From assembly GCA_007570785.1 (NCBI GenBank), contig ML664161.1:39679093-39743092 (forward strand): 64,000 nt of DNA. Direction: 5' to 3'. Positions 1 through 11,129 of this stretch are shown in pieces (the first letter of the stretch is position 1; each line of letters starts with the position of its first letter). This DNA is from Antilocapra americana. Taxonomy: Eukaryota > Chordata > Mammalia > Artiodactyla > Antilocapridae. A program made the translations under genes and the position numbers. Below the pieces are notes generated by a model, which was not told the DNA's origin, did no database searches, and saw nothing but the letters and a program-made list of their open reading frames with translations.

Positions 1-429
1 TACTTACTATGGAGTTAGAGTAACATCATTATGAGGTAAATTGTAGAATGTTGCTGAACTGTGTATATATGTAAATGAATTATCTGTAAGAAGTGTACAT
101 AATTTCTATACTGGGTTTCCTAATATAATGCCAAGTGTCCTTTGACTAAAGCTGAATTCAGGATTGTTTTCAATATATGCCCATCATAAAGTTTCTCTTT
201 TGCTAGATTTCCTTCAGACCCAAGCGGCTGTAACCTGACTGTCAGTCCAGATGATTGTGCAGGCTGAGCTGAGGCCCATGATCTCCTGCATATCTTAATA
301 GAGTGTTTGCTCATGGAACAGAATGATTGGCATACAACAATTCCTGAATGACTGCAACTAGGACCTCTGAACACATTTACCATCTGTTGAACAGGGTTGG
401 TATTTCAGGACAGCAGAATGTAATAACGT
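1..429. other. Unassigned sequence
   Basis: AT-rich sequence with no recognised gene or repeat. Short open frames here are interrupted and resemble no family I know. A diverged LINE trace may begin at about 430. Confidence 0.4.
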
Positions 430-550
430 CTTCAAAGTTCTTTCCTGATTTCCCAGGATGATCACTGAAAATATTGAATAAAATTGGTCCCTAGGTAGGG
501 CTCTATCATTTCCACAACAACAAACCATATTATCCTTAGAAATGGACATC
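430..550 (-). mobile_element. Possible CR1/L3-type LINE fossil (reverse transcriptase region)
   Basis: Read on the minus strand, this stretch resembles the segment of CR1/L3 LINEs that encodes the reverse transcriptase palm around the conserved VLGPVLFNIFIND-type block. A diverged RALPRDQFYSIFSVI-like peptide can be read there. The match is weak, with frame breaks on both sides. It could be coincidence. A profile search against CR1/L3 consensus sequences would settle it. Confidence 0.3.
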
Positions 551-1089
551 CTGTAGAAGAAGTCTGTGTGATTTATTTAAGAATTGATGAAAGGTTTTAA
601 TATGAAGATGACGGTCATCAGATATTTTTCTTACTCGTTTCTGCCTTTAAGTAACCAAAGTATACTTTGTTGTCTGAGGGTTAGCTGATGATCTTTTTTT
701 ACAGTGTCTTGTTAAAAATATATTAGCCACAACTGCATCTGTGTCAGTGGTAGTAAAGAGCTTGGGGATTTAATTTTCTCTGCTTTCATTTTGAAAACAT
801 TAATTATTGAAAGAGAAACATGTTGGAATACTAATATTAGTAGATGCTACATCTTCTTGAGGAAGCATCCCAGCAAGATAAAGCGATTTCACCCATCTTT
901 TTGATTCTGATACTTGTTTGAGGCACCAAGCAAGATTTTTACTTTAAAGCCATCTTTCATCATTATCCAGACCCCATAAGGTTAATCCTTGTGGGAAGAG
1001 TCTTTAAGCATTATTAATGTCTCTTCTAAGTATCTGATCAATCTGAAGACTGGAAAAATGTGTCCATTTATAGAAAATTTGTGGATATG
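551..1089. other. Unassigned sequence
   Basis: Nothing recognised. Low GC, a few short T and A runs, no repeat signature and no coding signal. Confidence 0.4.
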
Positions 1090-1320
1090 TGTATGTGCAT
1101 GCGTGCATGCTCAATTGCTCAGTTGTATCTGACTCTTTGCTACTCCAGTGGCTGTGGCCCATCAGGCTCCTCTGTTCATGGGATTTATCAGGCAAGAACA
1201 CTGGAGTGGCTTGCAATTTCCTTCTCTGGGGGATCTTCCCCATCCAGGGGTTGAACTCAGGTCTACAAGTCTCCCTCATTAGCAGGCAGATTCTTTACCT
1301 TTGAGCTACCTGGGAAGCCC
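1090..1320 (-). mobile_element. Bov-tA/Bov-A2-type SINE
   Basis: A nearly complete ruminant tRNA-derived SINE in reverse orientation. It begins with the inverted tail (GCATGCTCAATTGCTCAG) and ends in the inverted head (CTACCTGGGAAGCCC). The body carries the diagnostic GACTCTTTG, AGGCTCCTCTG and ACTGGAGTGG blocks. Divergence is moderate. The B-box region is degenerate, so pol III activity is unlikely. No clear target duplication was found. Confidence 0.93.
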
Positions 1321-2110
1321 ACATGACCAGAGAGATGGTACTTTGGTGGATTTCTGTATACATTTATAGTGAATTTTAACAACTCATTTCTAGAAATGAG
1401 TTATATAGGTGTTTTCACATTCAGAAAATCTTAAGCAGCTGCTTTTCAATTTTATTTATCCTTAAGGTTACGCTTGCATTTCAGACAACTCAGACATAAT
1501 TGCCTGGAGGTAGTGCAGGTAGTCCCTGGCACCATCAAATGAAGAGCAAGGTGGGGAAATGTGAATTAACAGAGCCTCTCCAAGAATGTTGTCAGGTGTA
1601 TTGAAGGAGCTTAGATGTGGGGATCCACTTGGAATATTTAGATTGACTTGATGTTTCTATGAGTGCATATTCATGATTATATGACTGACTGAATCTAACA
1701 TGAAAATATGTGACTGCAGAGAGTGACATCCATTTTGCTAGTGTTAGCAAAATGCATTTCTAATATGAAGCCTCAAATGGATTGGCCAAGTAAAGCTACA
1801 TTTTCTAGAGCATTTTATTCAGATCTCTTTTCTGGTGATGATCTTCCCCTAATAATGTGACTATTAGGACACGTTCTAGAATAGTGCACATTCACAGGGT
1901 GAGAGACCAAGAGCCCTACATGTTCATGGTATAGAAGATACGATGCATCTGCACTCTTACTCATGGTGTTAGCAACGTTTTGCTGGTAACAAAGTAAAGG
2001 CCACATCAGGAAGCAAAGCAGATAGAGGCCTCAGTTTCTACTGGATTCTTCCCAGAGAAATGCTCTGGGTCAGTGGTTTTAGAAGACCAGTGTGGGTTGT
2101 GTGAGTTGAA
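1321..2110. other. Unassigned sequence
   Basis: Unique-looking AT-rich DNA between a SINE and an L1 tail. No open frame with recognisable content and no repeat family was identified. Confidence 0.4.
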
Positions 2111-2119
2111 GGTCTTGTT

Positions 2120-2278
2120 GTTTTTTTTTTTATCCTTTTTAAAATTTTTTTAATTTTCTTTACATTATTGTGTTGGTTTTGCTATACATTGACATGAATC
2201 TGCCATGGGTATACATGTGTTCCCCTTCCAGAACCCCGCTCCCACCTCCCTCCCGATTTCCTCTCTCTGGGTCATCCC
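2120..2278 (-). mobile_element. L1 3' end, 5'-truncated insertion
   Basis: Antisense 3' UTR of an artiodactyl L1: a poly-T start (the inverted A tail), then the typical GTTGGTTTTGCTATACAT stretch and the pyrimidine-rich CCACCTCCCTCCC tract. The direct repeat GGTCTTGTT occurs at 2111-2119 and again at 2279-2287. It fits a 9-base target site duplication, which makes this one complete, severely 5'-truncated retrotransposition event. Confidence 0.85.
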
Positions 2279-2287
2279 GGTCTTGTT

Positions 2288-4144
2288 AACATGAAGCCTA
2301 AATGTTCTTCTCTCTTGGCCTTTATTCATTACCAACCCGTGGACCACATAGTCTGCATCTTAACCCTAAAGTCTACATTCTCAGTTCCATGTCACCAGGT
2401 AGAATATCTGCAGTCCAAATACAGATTTCCACCTAAGGCGCAGTCTAGGAATATTGCAGACTAGTACTTAAAAATGGTTTCAAGGTTCTGTATCGAGAAT
2501 AGACGCTTTCAAGCCCAGAGGTTTTCTAAGTAGCAGTAGACTCTCCCTGTCATGTTGTTCATAGATCCACATACTAGTTTTTACATTCACCTTAAGAGAC
2601 ATTGCAGAACCCTTTGAAAGTTTAGTGTAATTTTTTTCTCCATGATCTATAGGTGCGATTTTATTCATGTTACTGGCTCCCACACTGGGGCCATAGACTG
2701 GAACTTTGGAGATTATACTTCACATTTCACAAATGTTAAGCACAATGCAACACAGTTTCTGAAAATGAAGAAATATATTTTATGGAGGTCCTACTGAAAT
2801 AGGATTTTATTTAGTTTCTAATTTTGAATATCTTCAGAAACACATGCTGGACCCAGATTCCAGTTACGCTGAGGATTTTTCCAAGATTTATATCATATAC
2901 AATTCAAAATTATTGTTTTAAAGTCCACCATGAAGCTTCTTTCCAATCTAGAAAGTGGCATAGCAATTCCTTGTCTCATAGGATTGATTTTTGAAGTAAA
3001 GATTTACAGCCTTTCCAAATAGGTCAAGGTTCTAATTCTTGTTTTCCTGACAGATTAGGTGAAAAGGAACGAGCTCAATTGGCTAATGAAAGGAAGATAA
3101 TGGTGGCAATGGGGATTTAAGCAATGGGTTCCTCCTAACTCTGTTAACCTGTGTCAAGAATGTCACGGCTAGTCAGATCTTTTTCTAAAGACTCTATCCA
3201 ACCAGGAATCAGATAAGGATATGTTTTCTTCTGATTCTGTTACAAATAAAATAGAAGTAGTAAAAAGGGGAAAATGCTATTGGCTGACAGCCTATGAGTG
3301 CGCTCTCCTTCGTTTTTCTAAATTATTCCACAGTTAGAAAAAAGATTCACAGAAAGGTCTCCAGTTGACTGCATTTTCCTCATGTCTCCACCTCAAGTGA
3401 GTGAGAGATTACAAAAGGGGAAGAAGATTGGCCTCAAGAACTAGATGGTTTCCTTTCCTGTAAACACTTCTTATAAAGAAGCCTTGTGGTGTTTGGCGTC
3501 ATCGCCTGTATATTTGTAGGTCATGAGACAAATCTTCCTCAGTGAATTTTCTCCACTGCATTGTGAGAATAGGAATTAGCCTCATGTTCTCTCTCTCAAC
3601 ACCAAAGTGTCCCCACAGTGGTAGTTATGAAAACAGCACTACTTAATATTTCCTTCGATTGAGTGATCCAAGGGGAGCCCGGATGCATATTGCTTGACTT
3701 TGTTATTTTCAAACCCTTAGGCAAAGAGACATTTGCTTCAGCATTTAGGCAAAACCATGTGGAATGTGGAGTAGAGTGGAAATCCCAATTTGTCAATTCA
3801 GATGGCATTCACTTAGATTAAAGCATTCTAATATTTTCTCTATCTCAGAACATTTAAGCAAGGTACATACACCATAGTGATGCTTTATATTTCTTCCTTC
3901 TCAGGAGAAATTTGAGGTCCATTAAATAGATCCTGAGCAGAGATCTGAATCACCTTTAAAGGCACGTGCACTTTGTGAGGTAGAGGAATTGTACATGGAA
4001 GAATGAGGGACATGGGAAACTGCTTCTTCCTTTGTGTGTTTCCTGATTCTTCAACTTGGTTTAATTTATTTCTTCTCATGTGCATATTGATTGCATGTTT
4101 TTGTACATGTTCTGCCCTCTACTTACAGTGTATTCCCTAGACAA
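2288..4144. other. Unassigned sequence
   Basis: About 1.9 kb without a recognisable repeat or gene. Short T-rich and A-rich tracts only. Any old repeats here are too diverged for me to name. Confidence 0.4.
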
Positions 4145-4430
4145 CTCTTAGACATCTTGTGGGTCTTTCTTTTTGGTTAGAGAAGCTTTCCCAAATCCTA
4201 AACCATTCAGATTATGCCCTCCATTACTGTTCTTTCAATTCATAGTCACCTTTTCCTTTGAACACTTAGAACTGTTAGTGATTTTACATTTATCTTTGTG
4301 CTCATTGGTATGATACTTTTTCTTTACACCAGACTGTCTGCAGGTGAAGACAAGGACTACCCCTCCACCACCATTATCTTTAGGGTGTACCATAGGCTCA
4401 CTTACTTTTTGATAATATTCAGTATTATTT
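4145..4430 (+). mobile_element. L2 3' end (diverged)
   Basis: The order of motifs resembles the L2 3' region: a T/C-rich upstream part, then CCAGACTGTCTGCAGGTGAA and GACAAGGACTACCCC, matching the 'actgtaagctcc...gggcagggact' signature of L2, then a stretch ending near TAGGCTCACTTA. Strongly diverged, as expected for an element older than the eutherian radiation. Confidence 0.45.
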
Positions 4431-4893
4431 ATAATAAATATTTAATGCTTTTATGAAAATATATATTTGTAACAACTAAATGTAATATATCTTTATTATC
4501 CTGAATTGAATTTAGTATATAATATAACCTATCCGCACACAAGTTTTTAAAAAGTCAATAATTCACTGTAATAGAAAGAACACGTCATTAACTGCAGTAA
4601 AACACCATGTATTTCAATAGGTAAATGCTCAAGCATGACTTCATGAGATGTGATAAAGTATATATGTTAAATATATATGTGTATGCCTGGCACCACTTGG
4701 CCGTGGCACATTCAATAGGACACACCATGTTTTGTTGACTCAAATGCCATGGCATAGCCTTTGATGATGGGATTTTCCAAAATAATGACCACATGTTGGT
4801 AAATTCTCAATCAAATTATATAAAATATTTCTTTGATAACATATTTATACTTAGAATTCAGTATTTGTTAAAACTGTGTAAATCATTCTTTGT
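4431..4893. other. Unassigned AT-rich sequence
   Basis: AT-rich spacer with several TATATA-type runs (for example near 4460 and 4660). No gene or named repeat seen. Confidence 0.4.
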
Positions 4894-4905
4894 ACAATAT
4901 ATACA

Positions 4906-5205
4906 GGGCTTCCCTGGTAGCTCAGCTGGTAAAGAATCTGTGTGTAATGCAGGAGACCCCAGTTTGATTCAAAGATCCCCTGAAGAAGGGATAGGCTACC
5001 CACTCCAATATTCTTCAGCTTCTCTGATGGCTCAGATGGTAAAGAATCTACCTGCAACGTGGGAGACCTGGGTTCGATCCCTGGGTTAGGAAGATCCCCT
5101 GGAGGAGGGCATGGCAACCCACTCTAGTATTCTGGAGAATCCTCATGGACAGGAGCCTAGTGGTCTGCAGTCCAAGGGGTCACAAAGAGTTGGACACAAC
5201 TGAGC
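4906..5205 (+). mobile_element. Bov-tA SINE dimer with perfect target duplication
   Basis: Two tandem tRNA-related units. The first starts GGGCTTCCCTGGTAGCTCAG. The second starts near 5018 (CTTCTCTGATGGCTCAGATG) and runs to GAGTTGGACACAACTGAG. The element is flanked by a perfect 12-base direct repeat, ACAATATATACA, at 4894-4905 and 5206-5217, so both insertion ends are exact. The duplication is intact, which suggests a fairly recent insertion. Confidence 0.95.
5071..5081 (+). promoter_or_regulatory. Pol III B-box in SINE
   Basis: GGTTCGATCCC matches the internal B-box consensus of tRNA and tRNA-derived SINE promoters. It lies in the second unit of the dimeric SINE. The partner A-box region (TGGCTCAGATGG) is recognisable upstream. 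Whether the promoter is active cannot be told from sequence. Confidence 0.6.
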
Positions 5206-5441
5206 ACAATATATACAATACGGAGGTAGGTTCTCATCTCAATTATAAACCAGTTTATTAGCCACATAAATGTGCAGTAGGATATTTATTTGAAAGTCAT
5301 GCAGGATCAGGACAGTTCTTTGAGACTGCCCTAAATGTTGTTGTATGTCTAGTGTCTCTGGGCATTTATCCAGTAAATACCAGGAGTTCCTCTAGTTTCT
5401 TTGACAACCAAAAAATATCCTGGCTAAATTCTAAAGTTTCC

Positions 5442-5541
5442 NNNNNNNNNNNNNNNNNNNNNNNNNNNNNNNNNNNNNNNNNNNNNNNNNNNNNNNNNNN
5501 NNNNNNNNNNNNNNNNNNNNNNNNNNNNNNNNNNNNNNNNN
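5442..5541. other. Assembly gap (100 N)
   Basis: Exactly 100 undetermined bases, the conventional placeholder length for a gap of unknown size. It sits 8 bases before a (TA)n microsatellite, so the true missing length and content are unknown. Any open frame crossing it is an artefact. Confidence 0.98.
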
Positions 5542-5547
5542 AAAAGA

Positions 5548-5549
<2 letters not shown>

Positions 5550-5593
<44 letters not shown>
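5550..5593. repeat. (TA)n microsatellite
   Basis: About 22 uninterrupted TA units immediately after the assembly gap. Such alternating AT tracts are unstable and hard to sequence, which probably explains the gap. Confidence 0.97.
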
Positions 5594-5596
<3 letters not shown>

Positions 5597-5803
5597 AAAC
5601 CTCTGTTATTTCTCTTTTGGCTTATTTTTCTTCCATGAAGATTTCTTACTCTATACCTAGGATTGTGTCTTGATAATAGAAAATGCATATTTATTTAAAT
5701 GAACAAAAAGATGAACAATAATGCTTTTCACATGTAGAGGATAATTGCTCTTTGCTGTTCCCTCCCACAGAACTACACTCTCTGTCTGCCTCAGTAAATT
5801 CTA

Positions 5804-6014
5804 TGAAGAAGAAGAAGTGAAGTCAGTTGTGTCCCACTCTTTGCGACCCCATGGACTATAGCCTACCGGGCTCCTCCGTCCATGAGATTTTCCAGGCAAG
5901 AGTACTGGAGTGGGTTGCCATTTCCTTCTCCAGGGCGTCTTCCCGACACAGGGATCAAACCCAGGTCTCTCGCATTGTAGGCAGACGCTTTACCATCTGA
6001 GCCACAAGGGAAGC
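5804..6014 (-). mobile_element. Bov-tA/Bov-A2-type SINE
   Basis: Inverted SINE running from a short GAA-rich stretch (inverted tail) through GTGTCCCACTCTTTGCGACC to ATCTGAGCCACAAGGGAAGCC. It is flanked by CAGTAAATTCTA (5792-5803) and CAGTACATTCTA (6015-6026), a 12-base target duplication with one mismatch. Confidence 0.94.
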
Positions 6015-6026
6015 CAGTACATTCTA

Positions 6027-7084
6027 GAGGACCTTCTAATTTTTATTGCCCTTGGCTTCCATCAGAGGCACTAGTGAAAAGAAATGTTACCAAATTTTTG
6101 TCTGGCCCACCATTGTTGTCTCTCATATGCTGATGATCACTACTTTCATTAAGAAGCTAGAGGATATGTTTAATGAAGAAGTCTGTCTGTGAGGTGTTAG
6201 ACCTTCCTCACGTTTTCATCCTATCTTTGAACACTTTTTCACATTTGAACATTGTTCTCTTCAAATAATTATTTTCATGTCAGTGAATCCTGACACACAG
6301 AAGAAAAACTTGACCAGGAAGAGATTGTGAATGATAGTAATAAGACAGGGGCCATAAGAAAAGATTTTTTTTATTATTTTTCTGTATCTTTACTGATGGC
6401 ATGTTATAATTTATTATGATGACAGTATGTCAGTGTTTGAAAGTAAAATTTAGAAAGGAATCCAAGTGTCTTTTGCTCGTGCCAAAGCACTAGCTAGCAG
6501 TGAGTAATCCTGTACTTCATAATGACTTTAGGAACTGTGTTTTCTCAAACCAGACAATTAACCTATTTTTTGCAAATTATCTTTCTCTTGTGAGGTTAAA
6601 TTAGTGCTTGTAAACAGTGCTGAGGATGAGCTATTTCAATAGAAGATGTTTCAGAAATGCAGAGTTTTATTGTTACAATTTGTGCTTATGTAGATACATC
6701 TTTACTTTCAATGCTGGGCCCTGATTGTTCAGGGATGGCTAAACCTCAGACTGAAAGTTTAGATAATGAGACAAGGTATTTTCACAGTTTTTGCATCTCA
6801 GTCTCAAAATATTCAGCCACAGTGCAAATACAAATAGTGTAGCAGATATATACACACTGTCACCTGATTTGCAGCAGGAGCTATTGAGCAGATAGCAGAG
6901 CCAGAATGGCTTGTTCTATTCTCTCTCTGGCTACCTGGTGAGCAGAGTCTCAATTCTGTAACACCTTACACATACAAAATGAAGACCACAAGTAAATCCA
7001 TTTAAATCAGGTGGATTTTATAATTTCGGATGTTTTGTATCTGTGAAAATAGTGAAACCTTTCTTCTCTAATCCTTTTACGGCA
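6027..7084. other. Unassigned sequence
   Basis: About 1 kb with no recognised gene. The stretch near 6880-6980 has a weak MIR-like feel (GCAGAGCCAGAATGG) but is too short and diverged to call. Confidence 0.4.
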
Positions 7085-7300
7085 CCTGCTCCTTTTATCA
7101 CTCATCCTTTATCACAGCACTTAGTCATATCTCTTTTGTGTTGTTACCTGCTTTATGGGCATATATCTTGCCTTTCTAATTAAATTACAAACTCCCGTGA
7201 GATAATGATTATCTTTTCTTAAAAAACAAAAAGGAAATTCTTCTCACTATTCAGCTAGTTTTCTGGCCCATAGTAGAGAATCCCTTAGTAATTATTATGT
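7085..7300 (+). mobile_element. L2 3' end (diverged)
   Basis: Matches the L2 3' layout: ATCACAGCACTTAGTCATAT, then a T-rich stretch, then ATTACAAACTCCCGTGAGAT and CTGGCCCATAGTAGAG. These correspond to 'atcacagcacttatca', 'agactgtgagctcc' and 'tggcacatagtagg' of L2. No coding part is present. Confidence 0.55.
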
Positions 7301-7714
7301 AACATAAAATAATAAAATAAAAGTCTTATGTTGAACAGCAGCTCAGCTGCTTCCCTACACCAGAATTTACTTAACAATTCACATCCGAGTAAAATCTTCA
7401 TATATATCGTCTTCTTTTACCGTACCTTACTCTCAGAGGAAACACAGCTTTCAAGGAATAATTAAAATCACAGCTCATCACTTCAGATAATGCTAAGGTT
7501 TGCATTTTGGTGTCCTTTAGTCATTTTAGAAGTTGATATATTTCAGGAGAAACATGTTGTTTTTGGAAATTGTTTTTTACTACCCTCCTCTTTCTTGCAC
7601 ACTGGACTTGGGAACACCAAAGTGACATGTTTCCTTCATCAACGTGTAACTACTTGGAGAGAGAAGAATCTCAAAATATGTAATATAGTGCGGTGTTCTG
7701 TATCCCTGAATTGT

Positions 7715-7786
7715 TATATATAGTATGTGCATATATGTGTATGTGTCCATATGCATGTATGTATATGTAAACACCTGTGTATGTAT
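7715..7786. repeat. Degenerate (TATG)n / (TA)n simple repeat
   Basis: Imperfect alternation of TATA, TATG, CATA and TGTG words over about 70 bases. Low-complexity sequence. Any peptide read through it is spurious. Confidence 0.85.
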
Positions 7787-8240
7787 GCTAACATTTGCCT
7801 CTAAATAATAGTAAGTTCAATAGAGTGTACATATCTAGGGCTGGAAAAAAAAATCTCAACATCAGTCTTTCTCCTTTAATCCAAGTGGATGTAAGCCATC
7901 CATCTTAGCTTAATTACCTATCTGACTGCATGGACAGACTGAGTGGACCGCAGAATCTGTTTCACATCACTCTGCTTCTATAGGTATCACTATAGTTACA
8001 GTCATATGGCTACCACACTCGATACTAGACGTCAGCAACTTCTGAAGTGTATCTCAAACAACATTCTTTGTGTGGGAGGTTAAGAGGTATTACTTGGAAA
8101 CAGCTTTCATGGTCAAAGACACTTGGAAGAACACTGGACTTTGGACTCAGCTAAATGTTAGTTTCCTCAGAGGTGAGGCTTCTTAGAGCTTATAACAATG
8201 TATTGATATTATTCAAATCTCCAATGGACCTATGCGTTCT
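7787..8240. other. Unassigned sequence
   Basis: No gene recognised. Positions 8130-8170 (CACTGGACTTTGGACTCAG) faintly resemble the start of a MIR core but cannot be extended. Confidence 0.35.
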
Positions 8241-8332
8241 ATAGTATTTCCCAATCTTTTAAACACTGGAAAATTTCCCATAGCATCCTGAAAGACTGAG
8301 GTTTCTTAGAACAAACTTTAAGAAATATTTTA
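8241..8332. mobile_element. Possible MER5-like hAT remnant
   Basis: A 90-base stretch (TTTCCCAATCTTTTAAACAC to TTCTTAGAACAAACTTTAAG) resembles short non-autonomous hAT-Charlie elements. No clear terminal repeat or duplication was found. A repeat-library search is needed. Confidence 0.28.
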
Positions 8333-8349
8333 GTAGGCTAATTGAAACT

Positions 8350-8525
8350 GAGCAAGTGAGTTGCTGTTGTGTCTGACTCTTTTGTGACCCAATGGACTGC
8401 AGCCTGCCAGGTTCCTCTGTCCATAGGATTTCCCATGCAAGAATACTGGAGTGGGTAGCTATTCCCTTCTTTGGGTCTACTGCCTTGCGTGTGGATTCTT
8501 TACCATCTGAGTCATCAGGGAAGCC
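8350..8525 (-). mobile_element. Bov-tA/Bov-A2-type SINE, internally shortened
   Basis: Inverted SINE with GAGTTGCTGTTGTGTCTGAC at the tail side and CATCTGAGTCATCAGGGAAG at the head side. About 30-40 bases of the central GATCTTCCC/GATC region are missing or condensed near 8465-8490. Confidence 0.92.
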
Positions 8526-8594
8526 CTTGCTTATCTTTCTAATTATATTTTGCTAAATCTAATAAAATACATTCTACAAACTTTAAAACAAATT

Positions 8595-8690
8595 TTGTTG
8601 TTGTATGCAGCTTTATCGATACCTATTTCACATATCTCACAATTCACCCATTTAATGTGTGCAATTCAGTGGGTTTTGGTACAAACATGG
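8595..8690 (-). mobile_element. Old L1 (L1M-type) 3' fragment
   Basis: The stretch around ACAATTCACCCATTTAATGT and GCAATTCAGTGGGTTTTGGT corresponds to the antisense of older L1M/L1ME 3' regions ('aattcacccatttaaagtgtacaattcagtgg'). Only about 100 bases are recognisable. Confidence 0.6.
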
Positions 8691-9254
8691 TTCTTAATTG
8701 CAAGGCAAACAGAAAATACATACTTTTATTTTAGATGAATTAGCAGAATTGCCAACCTTGAATAACTATAGAATTTGTCCTTTTACTATGAACATGATCA
8801 TTCACTTTCACCTTCTTTAAAAATGTCCATGTTATTATCCTTTTAAAAAATCTTAGTTAAGCCATGCTTATGGAGCTCTAAGAAGCAAACAGTTAACCAT
8901 TTCTGATTTTCCCCCTTATTAATATTTCCTGCATTGGTAAGTGTGATAGAGTGACCCCAATGTACTGCTCTAGGCCAGGATTTTGCAGAATCGCACAGTC
9001 CTTCACGATGAGCATTATTTTTTAGCTACTTGCGATGCACCACTATAAGGTTTAAGGGCTGAGTTGAATCATTGTTGTCCCTACACTACATCCTGAAATA
9101 TGTAGCTCAGATTAAAAAGTCCTGTATCAGCTTATTTTCTTGTTATTTTCCTTTTTCCATAAGCCAGGGAAGAATGAGAAATTGTATTATCTCTTGAGAA
9201 GCAGGTCAAGGCTGCTTCTTATACAAAAATTGTCAGTTTTGAGTGAAAGAAGAC
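8691..9254. other. Unassigned sequence
   Basis: No gene or confident repeat. A short decayed continuation of the L1M fragment is possible near 8780-8830. Confidence 0.35.
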
Positions 9255-9360
9255 AATCAACATGTGTTGATTACCTTCTATGTGATCATCACATGAAATC
9301 TTAAGAACAAACCTGTAAGAAATTTACGAATATGTTTAAATTATCTGTGAAGAAACCATG
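9255..9360 (-). mobile_element. MIR SINE (diverged)
   Basis: Antisense MIR pattern: TTACCTTCTATGTG, then ATCACATGAAATCTTAAGAA and a region ending TCTGTGAAGAAACC, matching 'cttactatgtg', 'ctcatttaatcctcac' and 'acagatgaggaaac' of inverted MIR. Diverged. Confidence 0.5.
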
Positions 9361-10519
9361 CTTCCCTCCCCACCCCAGGAGGTAGAAAATGGCAGAAATG
9401 AAATGTTCATTCAGATATGTCAGATCCAAAAGTTCAGCTTCTTCTCTTTTAATCATATTGCTTTCAAACCAAAGGCTACCATCTTCTTACAAGATAATCC
9501 ATCACCTTCATTCACCTTTTTTTCTTAAAATGAAGGCTTATTGGAATTCAATTTAAAAAATTTTATTTACCATATCTACATTTCTAATGTAATATATACA
9601 TGGTTAGTCATGTCTCCATCTTTAAGTACCAAAATAATTCAGTAACTAAAACAAAGAGAAACTGTATACATTTTAAATCAAATATTAAGAGGCCTGTGCT
9701 AGAGAATATTCAGGTTACTTCCTCTGTAGTTCTCACAGCCTTTCCCTCATGTTACTTGTCTTTGGGTTTATAGAAATGGCTAAAGTATTTTCATGCAATA
9801 TATTCATTTTCAAAGAGGATGAAGGCAATGGTGGAGAAAGGGTAGAGTGAGGAATGTCAGTGCAAATGAAATCTATCTTTTCTATCAGCAAAAGTAAAAA
9901 CCTTTTTGGAGTCCACAGTAGATACCTGGTCGCTTCTCTGTGCCTGGAAGTGTGTCAGATGGCCACACTAGAAAGCTAGAGAGTCTTTACCCCCACAAGC
10001 ACATAGCTGCCCTGAGCATAATCAAGGTTTTAATAGGAGGAAGAGAGAATAGATATTGGGCAGGTTGCTGATAGTGTCTGTTGCAGTCTGCCACATACTG
10101 CTTTATCAGTTTCAATCCACATTTCTGCTTCACTTTTATTAAGTTTATTGATTGGTTGTGATGAATCAGCCTTCACTATTTCAAGGTTTGTGGAGATGGG
10201 TTATTGCTAAATATAATAGGAAGGTGGGACTGCTTTTTTTCTTTAATACTAATTTTAAACATAATTCTAAATACAGATAGCATTTAAATTGCGTTATGTT
10301 TTATGTTCTAAGAATGTGAAATATCCTGGGCATATGCTCAGGATGTGTCAACACTTTCTTACAAAGAAAACTGTGGGAAATAACATTTTTTAAATTAGTA
10401 GAGCACTTTGTTCTGGGTGAAATCTGTAGGGATCTAAGAGGCTGGAGATAGAGCTTGAGAAGTTTTAGAAGACAATCTGAAAATATCTTAAAATTTAATG
10501 TACACATATGGTTTGACTC
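9361..10519. other. Unassigned sequence
   Basis: No gene recognised. Contains scattered A/T runs and a moderately purine-rich stretch near 10030-10060. No repeat family named. Confidence 0.35.
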
Positions 10520-10680
10520 AACAGTTTTACTTCTCCAAGTTTATTCTTAAATATCTAGTTACATGAAATTCTAAATAATACATAGAACTTTTTATAATAG
10601 TGAAAAACTGAAAACTCCCAAAGTAATTGTCCATTAACATTTTACATATTTTTGTGCTGTTTCCATTTTTACAGTGAATG
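10520..10680 (+). mobile_element. Old L1 (L1M-type) fragment
   Basis: Reads like the plus strand of an older L1 3' ORF2/UTR region: CAGTTTTACTTCTCCAAGTT, then TTTATAATAGTGAAAAACTG and AAACTCCCAAAGTAATTGTC. These match 'tttacttctaggaatttatc', 'tttataatagtgaaaaattgg' and 'aacaacctaaatgtcc'. Heavily mutated, with internal deletion. Confidence 0.55.
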
Positions 10681-10969
10681 TGGCTTATGTTAACAATAAA
10701 ACAAAACAACAAAATGAAGGTGAAAGCATTGTAATATAGTTTAGGAGTTTAGTTTATTTATTTTATCTTAAAACTATCCCGTTTTTGTTTCAGGAGTTGA
10801 GGGGGGAAGTTAATGGCTGATATTTTACTAAGCCCATCCAGGTCTCAAATGATATATTCTATAATCACCTTTAGGAGAATGTACATAGCTTGACAAACAT
10901 TATCATTTGAGGAGTGGAAAACTGCCTTTTCAGTAAGCTAGTGGCAAGCACTAAATATTGGCAGAAGAA
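10681..10969. other. Unassigned sequence
   Basis: Nothing recognised. Contains a short GGGGGG run near 10801. Confidence 0.35.
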
Positions 10970-11115
10970 AACTCGGGGCCTTGAGAGTCAGATGGACCTG
11001 GATTTTAACTCCAGACCCATGATTACTAGAGGTATGACCTTGGGGGACACCCTTAACCTCCCTGATATTCAGGTTCCTTTCAGTTTTGAGCACGAAGAGA
11101 AACAGCTCTAATGAG
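10970..11115 (+). mobile_element. MIR SINE
   Basis: Clear MIR core: GAGTCAGATGGACCTGGATT, TTACTAGAGGTATGACCTTG, then CCCTTAACCTCCCTGATATT. The 3' part is decayed. MIR is an ancient tRNA-derived SINE mobilised by L2. Confidence 0.75.
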
Positions 11116-11129
11116 AACATAGATTAGGG

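Noticed and set aside
4906..5205. Possible genuine tRNA gene
   Set aside because: The A- and B-box words belong to a tRNA-derived SINE. No complete cloverleaf with acceptor stem is present.
5352..5688. Open frames on both strands across 5352-5688
   Set aside because: They run through the N gap and the (TA)n microsatellite, so they are artefacts of undetermined and low-complexity bases.
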